From assembly GCA_903851365.1 (NCBI GenBank), contig CAINOB010000068.1, forward strand, positions 1 through 58,762: a DNA stretch of 58,762 nucleotides. Direction: 5' to 3'. Source of the DNA: an uncultured Bacteroidota bacterium (GTDB lineage: Bacteria; Bacteroidota; Bacteroidia; Bacteroidales; UBA12481). The notes beneath the pieces were generated by a model that saw only the letters and a program-made list of their open reading frames with translations, ran no database searches and was not told the DNA's origin. A program made the position numbers and the translations under genes. Shown here in pieces: positions 1 through 6,777 of the stretch. Within the stretch, counting starts at the first letter, position 1; every line of letters begins with the position of its first letter.

Positions 1-21
1 AGACGTGTGCTCTTCCGATCT
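1..21. other. Illumina adapter remnant at contig end
   Basis: Bases 1-21 are identical to the 3' end of the Illumina TruSeq read-2 adapter, which ends GCTCTTCCGATCT. The adapter happens to be open in the same frame as the gene that follows, so an automatic caller could place a false GTG start at base 7. Genomic sequence begins at about base 22. This is untrimmed library sequence and not biology. Confidence 0.96.
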
Positions 22-1026
22 GATTATTCTATAGAGCAATACCTTGTTCAGCAGGGTTTTAATAATCTCGTTTATTGTACTGATAATATTGAAGCCTTTA
101 CTAAGCTGCTCAATGGTGATATTGATCTGTTTCCGTCCGATAAAATCACTGCTGAAGCTGCCCTCAAAACACTCGGCAAATCAATTTACAAGATTAACCC
201 GCTGATGATCATTCGAACCGATTTGGTTTATTTTGCTTTTAACAAGAATATTCCGGATGATGTGGTTGCAGATTTTCAGAATGCCATCGATGTCCTGAAA
301 ACCGATGGCACCGTGAAAGCCCTATCAGAGAAATACCTGAACACATCGGACTTTCCAGGGACCATGCAAATATATACAGAGCAATATCCTCCGCTTACCT
401 TCCGTAATAATTTCGGGGAGATCACAGGTTTCGGCACCGATATCGTGAACGAAATAATGAAGCGGAATAAAATATATACCGAAATTAAGCTCACCTCCTG
501 GAGCAGCGGTTACGATTTAGCGCTTAATAATCCCAATGTCTGCCTTTTCACTATGGATCGGACGGATTTACGTGAAAACCTTTTTCAATGGGTCGGACCA
601 ATCGGTACGAATACCACCTGGTTCTATACCAAAACCGGCTCAGGCATAAGAATTTCTTCTTTGGATGATGCGCGAAAACTTTCCAGCGTTGGCGCTGTGA
701 ACTCTTGGTTTTCAACACAATATCTGCAGAGCCTGGGGTTTACCAATCTTGTTTTGAATTCCGACCCGGCGGTTTTGGCTAAAAAGTTGATGAACGGAGA
801 GGTTGATGCCTTCGTTTGCACAGGGGTCACTTTCCCGGACATCCTGAAAGCAGCAGGATATCACTATAGCGAAGCTTTTCCATCATTCAGGCTGATGGCT
901 TCGGATTATTATATAGCCTTTTCGAAGCTAACGCCGGAATCTGTAGTTAATCTTTGGCAATCGACTTTTGCGGCATTAAAGACCGACGGTACTTACGAGG
1001 CGATATCGCAGAAGTGGCTTAAATAA
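22..1026 (+). CDS. Solute-binding protein with tandem SBP_bac_3 domains (5'-truncated)
   Basis: This is a periplasmic amino-acid/polar-solute binding protein of the ABC-type family 3 (SBP_bac_3) fold. The 334 visible residues hold the C-terminal half of one domain, ending near LKTDGTVKALSEKYL, and then a complete second domain from about MQIYTEQYPPLTF to LKTDGTYEAISQKWLK. The halves are clearly related: EQYLVQQGFNNLV pairs with TQYLQSLGFTNLV, and LLNGDIDLF with LMNGEVDAF. The signal peptide and first lobe are missing because the contig starts here after adapter sequence. No permease or ATPase gene is visible, so the partner and ligand are unknown. It could be a free binding protein or the sensor part of a larger protein whose N-terminus lies upstream. 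Confidence 0.8.
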   Translation, partial: DYSIEQYLVQQGFNNLVYCTDNIEAFTKLLNGDIDLFPSDKITAEAALKTLGKSIYKINPLMIIRTDLVYFAFNKNIPDDVVADFQNAIDVLKTDGTVKALSEKYLNTSDFPGTMQIYTEQYPPLTFRNNFGEITGFGTDIVNEIMKRNKIYTEIKLTSWSSGYDLALNNPNVCLFTMDRTDLRENLFQWVGPIGTNTTWFYTKTGSGIRISSLDDARKLSSVGAVNSWFSTQYLQSLGFTNLVLNSDPAVLAKKLMNGEVDAFVCTGVTFPDILKAAGYHYSEAFPSFRLMASDYYIAFSKLTPESVVNLWQSTFAALKTDGTYEAISQKWLK

Positions 1027-1144
1027 TTGTCGTCGGTTTCAGGCTGATTAAACGATTTAGCAGCCAGATGATTTTTTCCTTTGCCATAGTGAGATCGAGT
1101 AGGCTGGCCTTATCATTGACGGATCCTGGATTTTCACTATCCAT

Positions 1145-2848
1145 TTATTTCCTGATCGGAGTTCCCAGGTTCTTGATCTTTTCCTGCATTTCGGGCGTCA
1201 GTTGCTTAAGAAGTTCAGCATTGTAGGCGCCTGATGGGGGCAGATATAATTGATTTACCGCACTGGGGACGAATATCTCCTGAGCAGCGATCGCATAGGA
1301 ACGTGATAGTGCAGCGAACGATCCTTCTTCAGCTACGGGATCAACATTGATCGTAAATATTGATATGGTATTATCATTGTTTCGGTCGATTTCGAAGGTG
1401 CGGAACTGCTGTGGGAAATCCTTTAAGGAGGAGGTTTCAACAAGCCAGAAGCCAAGTTCAGGATGTTTGGGATCGGGCGATTTTTCAACCGTAATGACGT
1501 TGCGGTGACGATGTCCCGAAATCCACATGATGAGATTAGGATATCCGGGGTTGGTCTGAAGTTTTTCAAGCAACCGTTTATTATCAATAAACGGATTGGG
1601 AGTATTGTACCCGATAAGATTTAGTGGTAAGTGGGCTGAAATGATCATTAACTTGCCTTCCGCCTGACCCTTATCAAGCTCGCTAATCAGCCAGTTGAAC
1701 CTTTCTTGGTCAAGAGCGCCCTGAGAATGAACGTCGAAAATATCGCTTCTTTGCTGATCGTCAAGAACGATGACTTTGAGAGGTATTGCCGGGTTTGGCT
1801 CAAAACTATAGCAGGCCATGTCGTTGTCGAGGTTGCTCTGAGAAAAGCCGTGGCCGGGCGGGTTTGATGAGGTATTGAAGAATTCGCTCATCCATTCCTT
1901 TCTCGAGAGTGAGCGGCGGTTCGGATCGGCAACGACTTTTAATGGGAGCGTGGTTTCCACTGGCCCTGCACCTATTACCTCACCGTATTTCGTTTTGCCG
2001 TTGACCACACCCATATAGTAACCGCGGCTATCTGCGCCGAGAGGGTTTGTAAAAACATCGCCGATGTTAAGTATATCTTCGCTGGTATGGGCTCGTTTCA
2101 GATAATCATTTTCAGGATAGGAACCAGTCCATATGTTATCATGGTTACCATAGACCTGATACCACGGAATCTCCTTATCAAGTCCCTCAGCTTGAAATTC
2201 GTCCTGATAATCATTGCCGGGACCGGGGATCGGATCATCTTTTGGGCCAGAGTCGGGATTAATCCGTTTGCCGTCAAAAATGTCTATAAACCATCTTAAT
2301 TCGTTGTACTGCGCATTGTTGCAATTGTCACCCAGCGAAATGCCAAAATCAAACCGCTGCTCTTTGTGAAGGGCGTTTACTGTCCTGACGGCTGCGTCAA
2401 GGAACTGAGTCGAATACAGCATGTTAGGTGAATAGGCGGAGGAGTTCCCATTTGCTGTGAGTCCCATATATAACACCTGAGCAGGTGACTCTTTATCCGT
2501 GAGATGGATGTCCGTCATGGCAAAGAAATGCATAAGCCTGGCCTCATTGGTGACAGTGGCATTCAAATAGGCTGAAGGCATCAGATCCAGTCTTTTTTGA
2601 AGAGGAAGCCCGGGCCCATAATACCAGTCCCCCAAACCGAAATGCGAAAATTTAGCAATCTCATAAGGCAAAACCGAGACGGGTAGGGTAGGTACAGGAA
2701 AAGGGATAACCGTTCTGTCAAGTGTTGTATAAACTTTGGACCCTGAAAGATCACCCCGACAGTCATCCTTCCTGCAACTGGGGCTGAACACGACTAAAAA
2801 ACCCATCGCCATCAATAAGAAAATAGTAAACTTGATTAAAGCTTTCAT
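1145..2848 (-). CDS. Calcineurin-like metallophosphoesterase lipoprotein
   Basis: A 567-residue exported metallophosphoesterase. The N-terminus is a lipoprotein signal (hydrophobic run, then VVFSPSC with Cys25 as likely lipid anchor), so it should be envelope-attached. Metal-binding motifs in order are DIH at 113-115, GDN at about 174, GNHD at 234-237, SAHLP near 404 and GHRH at 446-449, the normal order for the dimetal phosphoesterase fold. It is longer than most family members and resembles the TIGR03768-type proteins; that subfamily call is from memory. The substrate cannot be told. I chose the ATG at 2848 over a TTG six bases upstream because it gives a normal signal peptide. It lies downstream of the MBL-hydrolase gene on the same strand. 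Confidence 0.8.
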   Translation of the reverse strand: MKALIKFTIFLLMAMGFLVVFSPSCRKDDCRGDLSGSKVYTTLDRTVIPFPVPTLPVSVLPYEIAKFSHFGLGDWYYGPGLPLQKRLDLMPSAYLNATVTNEARLMHFFAMTDIHLTDKESPAQVLYMGLTANGNSSAYSPNMLYSTQFLDAAVRTVNALHKEQRFDFGISLGDNCNNAQYNELRWFIDIFDGKRINPDSGPKDDPIPGPGNDYQDEFQAEGLDKEIPWYQVYGNHDNIWTGSYPENDYLKRAHTSEDILNIGDVFTNPLGADSRGYYMGVVNGKTKYGEVIGAGPVETTLPLKVVADPNRRSLSRKEWMSEFFNTSSNPPGHGFSQSNLDNDMACYSFEPNPAIPLKVIVLDDQQRSDIFDVHSQGALDQERFNWLISELDKGQAEGKLMIISAHLPLNLIGYNTPNPFIDNKRLLEKLQTNPGYPNLIMWISGHRHRNVITVEKSPDPKHPELGFWLVETSSLKDFPQQFRTFEIDRNNDNTISIFTINVDPVAEEGSFAALSRSYAIAAQEIFVPSAVNQLYLPPSGAYNAELLKQLTPEMQEKIKNLGTPIRK

Positions 2849-2904
2849 GAACAAGATTTATTAATATTCACCTAATCGTGCGATTTGCAACAATTAGCGA
2901 GCAA

Positions 2905-2961
2905 AGCGAGCCTCTTAGCGGAGCGTTAGCGAACCTCTTAAGTTCGCGAAGCGAAATCTTT
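2905..2961. repeat. Imperfect 23-bp direct repeat at the MBL-hydrolase stop
   Basis: The 13-mer AGCGARCCTCTTA occurs at 2905-2917 and 2928-2940, 23 bases apart, within a run rich in AGCG and CGAAGCG. The second copy contains the stop codon of the minus-strand MBL-hydrolase gene, and the following TTCGCGAAGCGAAAT encodes its last residues. It is not strictly period 7 or 8 and may be a different repeat class from the arrays elsewhere in the window. Confidence 0.6.
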
Positions 2962-3786
2962 GAGCGTCATCGGTGTGCCCATCCTGAATCCTTTTTCAGT
3001 ATTGATAATGGTGGCACATTCATATACAATATCGTGCTGGAAGAACAAAACATAATTTTTCTCGACTATCTGCTCCAGAAAGTCCTGCTTTTCTTTCATG
3101 GTGCGCACAACTTCCAGGTCATAAGCCATATTGTACTTCACCGGGATATGTCCATGGGTAGGGATCAGGTCGGCACCAAAGACGAGAGTTTTCTCACCAT
3201 ACCTGACAATCGGGATAATCTGCCCCGGAGTATGCCCATTAACAAACCTGATGTCAACGCCCTCACAAAAAGTTCCTGGCTTCTCAATGAAGTCAAGCAG
3301 ACCGAGATCCTGCATCGGTAAAAGATTTTCCGACAGATAGGAATCAGCTTCGCGTGGATTTGGGTTTACAGCATTTTCCCACTGCCTTTCAGTTGTCCAA
3401 TAGGTGGCTTCTGGAAAAACTGCTATCGGTTCACGGTTCCAGTTATAGGTAATTCCCCCTCCGCAATGGTCGAAATGCAGGTGAGTAAGGATGACATCAG
3501 TGACATCTTCAGGCTTAATTCCGTGTTTGGCTAACCCGGAAACCAAACCTTCATGTTCCTCAATCTGAAGAAATTGCAGGTAGTCCTCATGTTGCTTGTC
3601 GCCAATGCCGACATCTATCAGTATAACGCGATCCTCTGTCTTGATGACTAATGACCTAAGCATCATTGTAATCAGGTTCTTTTCGTCGGCTTTATAAAAT
3701 TTCGACCAGATACTTTTTGGCACGACACCAAACATGGCGCCGCCATCTGCTTTGAAAGAGGAAATATCGATACTGTAAAGTTCCAT
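2938..3786 (-). CDS. MBL-fold metallo-hydrolase
   Basis: A 282-residue metallo-beta-lactamase-fold hydrolase. The zinc motif HLHFDH is at 102-107. Further ligands are plausible in VNGHTPGQ (about 190) and GADLIPTHGH (about 210), and a distal His in FFQHD (about 253). There is no signal peptide, so it is probably cytoplasmic. Relatives include lactonases, glyoxalase II-like and phosphodiesterase-like enzymes; nothing here fixes the substrate. It has its own Bacteroidota-type promoter just upstream and probably heads a transcript that continues into the metallophosphoesterase gene. Its last residues and stop codon fall in a short repeat (2905-2961), so the C-terminus may be recently remodelled. 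Confidence 0.88.
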   Translation of the reverse strand: MELYSIDISSFKADGGAMFGVVPKSIWSKFYKADEKNLITMMLRSLVIKTEDRVILIDVGIGDKQHEDYLQFLQIEEHEGLVSGLAKHGIKPEDVTDVILTHLHFDHCGGGITYNWNREPIAVFPEATYWTTERQWENAVNPNPREADSYLSENLLPMQDLGLLDFIEKPGTFCEGVDIRFVNGHTPGQIIPIVRYGEKTLVFGADLIPTHGHIPVKYNMAYDLEVVRTMKEKQDFLEQIVEKNYVLFFQHDIVYECATIINTEKGFRMGTPMTLKDFASRT

Positions 3787-3803
3787 GGAAAAAAGGCTTT
3801 GGC

Positions 3804-3834
3804 CAAAAATAGAAATCTTATCCAGAAAACCAAA
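3804..3834 (-). promoter_or_regulatory. Bacteroidota-type promoter for the MBL-hydrolase gene
   Basis: On the minus strand TTTG (3834-3831) is followed after exactly 19 bases by TATTTTTG (3811-3804), matching the TTTG / TAnnTTTG promoter of this phylum. The start codon lies 18 bases further on. Confidence 0.7.
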
Positions 3835-3904
3835 GACAATTTGATAAGAGCCATCGAAATAATCAATTTTAGTACCTTTAGGAAGAAATTAAAATTTAAA
3901 TGAA

Positions 3905-4801
3905 ATGGAATCAAATTATTACTATTACATCATCGGAGCTGCAGTAGTCCTGTTCCTCCTGTCGGGCATCCGGATTATCCGCCCTACCCACAAGGGTCTG
4001 ATTGAACGACTTGGGAGGTACCACCATTTTGCTACACCTGGCTTTAACTGGATCATCCCATTCATCGATAAGCTCTATCAGATTAATGTTACTGAACAGA
4101 TGGTGGATGCTGAACCACAGGAAATTATCACCAATGATAACCTGAATGCCCGCGTTGATGCACAGGTTTATTTCAGGGTTAAGGACGATGAGCAAAGCGT
4201 TAAAAATTCTGTTTATAATGTCAATAATTATCGCTGGCAGATTGTAAACCTTGCGCGCACTACCCTGAGGAACATCATTGGTACCCTTACCCTGAAATCG
4301 GCAAACAGCGAACGTGGTAAGATTAATTCCGAGTTGCACCGTACCTTATTGGACGAAACATCAAGCTGGGGAATTGATATTGTTCGTACCGAGCTGAAAG
4401 AGATCGATCCGCCAAAGGATGTGCAGGAAACAATGAATAAGGTAGTTAAGGCAGAAAATGAAAAAATTGCCGCAATCGATTATGCAACTGCCCGTGAAAC
4501 CGTGGCTGACGGTGAAAAAAGAGCTAAGATCAAGGAAGCCGAGGGATACAAGCAGGCAAAAATTCTGCATGCCGAAGGAGAAGCCGAAGCTATTAAGCTG
4601 GTTAACGAGGCTGCCGACAGATATTTTACTGGCAACGCACAACTGCTGAAGAAACTGGAAACACTTGAGATCTCCCTGAAGGACAACGCGAAAATCGTAA
4701 TTCCTGAGGGTAGTGAACTGGTCAATGTGATTGGTGATCTTGCCGGTGTTCTGCCGCTTCAGAAGAAGAAGGACTCGACAAAAGAAGCAGCCAAAGAATA
4801 G
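3905..4801 (+). CDS. SPFH/band-7 (stomatin/paraslipin-like) membrane protein
   Basis: A 298-residue SPFH protein. A single N-terminal transmembrane helix (residues about 5-22, YYYIIGAAVVLFLLSG) is followed by the SPFH domain, seen in THKGLIERLGRYHHFATPGFNWIIPF, then DNLNARVDAQVYFRV and an alpha-helical region rich in Ala, Glu and Lys (ETVADGEKRAKIKEAEG) typical of oligomerising stomatins. Family members organise membrane microdomains and often partner with FtsH-type or NfeD-type proteins; no NfeD gene is adjacent. It matches the QmcA/paraslipin group best. A strong rho-independent terminator follows, so it is probably transcribed alone. Confidence 0.88.
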   Translation: MESNYYYYIIGAAVVLFLLSGIRIIRPTHKGLIERLGRYHHFATPGFNWIIPFIDKLYQINVTEQMVDAEPQEIITNDNLNARVDAQVYFRVKDDEQSVKNSVYNVNNYRWQIVNLARTTLRNIIGTLTLKSANSERGKINSELHRTLLDETSSWGIDIVRTELKEIDPPKDVQETMNKVVKAENEKIAAIDYATARETVADGEKRAKIKEAEGYKQAKILHAEGEAEAIKLVNEAADRYFTGNAQLLKKLETLEISLKDNAKIVIPEGSELVNVIGDLAGVLPLQKKKDSTKEAAKE

Positions 4802-4806
4802 TCGGA

Positions 4807-4842
4807 AGACAACAGACAGAAGACAAGAGACTGAAGACGGAC
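4807..4842. repeat. Period-7 array, unit AGACNNN
   Basis: AGAC starts at 4807, 4814, 4821, 4828 and 4835, exactly every seven bases, with a sixth at 4843 after one slip. It begins five bases after the SPFH stop codon and runs up to the terminator stem. Confidence 0.8.
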
Positions 4843-4844
4843 AG

Positions 4845-4884
4845 ACCGGTAGACTTTAGCAGTTAAAGTTTACCGGTTTTTTTT
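4845..4884 (+). terminator. Rho-independent terminator after the SPFH gene
   Basis: A 13-bp stem with one mismatch (ACCGGTAGACTTT / AAAGTTTACCGGT), a 7-base loop and a run of eight or more T. It sits between two period-7 arrays. Confidence 0.85.
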
Positions 4885-4885
4885 A

Positions 4886-4928
4886 CCCGAAACCCGATAC
4901 CCGAAGCCCGATACCCGAAGCCCGATAC
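4886..4928. repeat. Period-7 array, unit CCCGAWR
   Basis: CCCGA starts at 4886, 4893, 4900, 4907, 4914 and 4921, exactly every seven bases, with alternating CCCGATA and CCCGAAG units. It ends two bases before the stop codon of the carboxyltransferase gene. The same unit family recurs in reverse orientation at 11794. Confidence 0.88.
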
Positions 4929-4929
4929 T

Positions 4930-6627
4930 TTAGCAATAAAGTGCTATCCCCTTCAGCAGCCTGTTGTATTTCTCCTCCGCCGACATGGCAAGATATTGTG
5001 CCTGTGCTTCTTCATGAATCCGTTGCTTCTCGCGTGCCTCGGCTAGTTTCTTCTCCATCAAAATGCGCTGTATCCGGTCGTTAAGGAACTTCGTAGCGAC
5101 ATTCGGAAACAGCTCCAGCAACAATTCTTCTTTCTCATTATTCGCCAACCGGTAATTTTCGCCCATTTCCGGAAACTCAGGATTCGGTTGCCTCTGATAT
5201 CCCTCTGTATTAAAAGGAATCTCTTCACGCGTTCCGGCAATCTTCAGCCTGAATTCAGGGTCTACCGGAATCGGGGTCTTGCCATATTGCCCCTTGACCA
5301 GGTTCACAAACTGGCTGGAATTATTGGTGTAGAATGGATTTCCGTTGTTCTCGTCGACTACGCAGTTAACTGCCTGGGCGCCCACTATCTGGCTCGTGGG
5401 TGTTACTAAAGGAGGACAGCCTGCTGCCACCCTGACTGTTGGTATCACTTCCAGTACCCGGGTCAGAAGATGCTCTTGCTGAAGCTGTTTTAACTGTGAA
5501 AGCATGTTGGTATACATCCCTCCGGGGATTTCTGCGAACTTGACTTTTTCGTCCGGTTCGGGGAAATTGAAATACCGCTCGATCTTCTGGCAAACTTCCT
5601 GCAATTGGTCAGTTTTATCGTTTTTTGCAAAATCGATGGCTTCAACAAATAATTGGTTGATCTCAGCAGGCAGTTTGTCAGTTAGGATATTGAATTCAAT
5701 CGGGTATTGTTTATAACTGTCGATATCGGCCATTTCAAGCCTGATTTCTTTCAGCTTACGATTGATTTCTACTACGGCTTCCAGGTTCACTCCGGTTTCG
5801 ATGTCCATTTTATTGCAGAAAAGCTGAATCAGCTCAAATGCCGGTGCAGCCGGTCCACCTGCAAAATTCATGATGGCGGTATCAACAATATCCACTCCAT
5901 TTACGATCGCCATCAGGGCTCCGCTTAATCCATATCCGGGGGTACAATGGGTGTGAAAATCAATTGGGACCTTTACAGCCTGTTTAATGGCTTTCACCAT
6001 CTCGCCTGATTTCTGGGGAGTGATCAAACCTGCCATGTCCTTAATAGTGATCATATCGGCTCCCATAGCCTCGAGCTCGACAGCCATCCTGACAAAATAA
6101 TCGGTCGTGAAAATATCTTCAGGAAGCTTTTTGCCTTTCAGGAATGCCTGGAACTTTTCTTTTCGGGTGAACTTCGGGTCAACGGTGTAGCAAACTACAC
6201 AATCAGCAAGTCCGCCATTTTCCTTTACATATTTAATGGTGCTCCTGATATTTTTTGTGTCATTCAAAGCATCAAAAATGCGCATGATGGAAATGCCAGA
6301 TTGAATGGCATTCCGGTTGAATCCTTCAATAACTGACTCTGGATAAGGGTTGTATCCGAAGAGGTTCCTGCCCCGGGAAAGTGCCGTCAGGTGAGAAGCC
6401 GAACCAATCGCTTTTTTTATTTTTTCCAGTCTGACCCATGGATCCTCATTCAGAAAACGCATGATTGAATCAGGAACAGCCCCTCCCCAAACTTCAAGCG
6501 CATAAAACCCTGCATCCTTGTACATCGGCAATAAACGATCAACCTGATGCTGATTCATCCGGGTTGCAAAAAGGGATTGCTGACCATCACGAAGTGTGAC
6601 ATCTCTTATCAATAAACGACGGCTCAT
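4930..6627 (-). CDS. Biotin-dependent carboxyltransferase subunit (OadA / pyruvate carboxylase B / transcarboxylase 5S type)
   Basis: A 565-residue carboxyltransferase with an HMGL-like TIM barrel followed by the PYC_OADA domain. Family motifs include LRDGQQSLFATRM (12-24), the KDMAGL loop (196-201) carrying the lysine expected to be carbamylated, and HTHCTPGYG (about 225) supplying metal ligands. The enzyme should transfer carboxyl between oxaloacetate or methylmalonyl-CoA and biotin. No biotinyl domain (no MKM motif) is present at the C-terminus, which ends in a charged helical stretch, so a separate biotin carrier protein is needed. That is the arrangement of transcarboxylase 5S and of split pyruvate carboxylases. 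No carrier or decarboxylase beta subunit is adjacent. It has its own promoter upstream. Confidence 0.88.
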   Translation of the reverse strand: MSRRLLIRDVTLRDGQQSLFATRMNQHQVDRLLPMYKDAGFYALEVWGGAVPDSIMRFLNEDPWVRLEKIKKAIGSASHLTALSRGRNLFGYNPYPESVIEGFNRNAIQSGISIMRIFDALNDTKNIRSTIKYVKENGGLADCVVCYTVDPKFTRKEKFQAFLKGKKLPEDIFTTDYFVRMAVELEAMGADMITIKDMAGLITPQKSGEMVKAIKQAVKVPIDFHTHCTPGYGLSGALMAIVNGVDIVDTAIMNFAGGPAAPAFELIQLFCNKMDIETGVNLEAVVEINRKLKEIRLEMADIDSYKQYPIEFNILTDKLPAEINQLFVEAIDFAKNDKTDQLQEVCQKIERYFNFPEPDEKVKFAEIPGGMYTNMLSQLKQLQQEHLLTRVLEVIPTVRVAAGCPPLVTPTSQIVGAQAVNCVVDENNGNPFYTNNSSQFVNLVKGQYGKTPIPVDPEFRLKIAGTREEIPFNTEGYQRQPNPEFPEMGENYRLANNEKEELLLELFPNVATKFLNDRIQRILMEKKLAEAREKQRIHEEAQAQYLAMSAEEKYNRLLKGIALYC

Positions 6628-6649
6628 TATTTTGTGATTTGATTCACAG

Positions 6650-6680
6650 CAAAGCTACTGTTGCATACCGCGATAGGCAA
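6650..6680 (-). promoter_or_regulatory. Promoter for the carboxyltransferase gene
   Basis: On the minus strand TTG (6680-6678), a 20-base gap, then TAGCTTTG (6657-6650). This matches the Bacteroidota TTTG / TAnnTTTG pattern and lies 23 bases before the ATG. Confidence 0.68.
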
Positions 6681-6693
6681 TGATAAATCGCAT

Positions 6694-6730
6694 AAAAAAA
6701 GCAGGAGTTGCAAATAATCTCCTGCTTTTT
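6694..6730 (-). terminator. Rho-independent terminator after the S9 peptidase gene
   Basis: An inverted repeat GCAGGAG / CTCCTGC with flanking A and T runs. On the minus strand the stem is followed by seven T, ending the rhaB-xylB-xylA-peptidase transcript. The symmetrical A/T runs would also allow termination in the plus direction. Confidence 0.8.
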
Positions 6731-6732
6731 CT

Positions 6733-6752
6733 GTCATCCCCGCGAAAGTGGG
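6733..6752. repeat. REP-like hairpin CCCCGCGAAAGTGGGG
   Basis: TCATCCCCGCGAAAGTGGGGA has a CCCC/GGGG stem around GCGAAAGT. It resembles the widespread TCATTCCCGCGAAAGCGGGAAT extragenic palindromes of many bacteria. A single copy was seen in this window. Confidence 0.5.
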
Positions 6753-6777
6753 GACCTTTATCCTACCCACCAAAGCC

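Noticed and set aside
7-21. GTG start of the first gene at base 7
   Set aside because: These bases are Illumina adapter, and the in-frame opening is coincidence.
1027-1144. Possible terminator between the first two genes
   Set aside because: GGCTG/CAGCC is only a five-pair stem with a long loop, and the following T-run is several bases away.
2878-3340. Plus-strand reading frames of up to 147 codons
   Set aside because: They are antisense to the MBL-hydrolase gene, which has clear catalytic motifs. No domain or signal was recognised in them.
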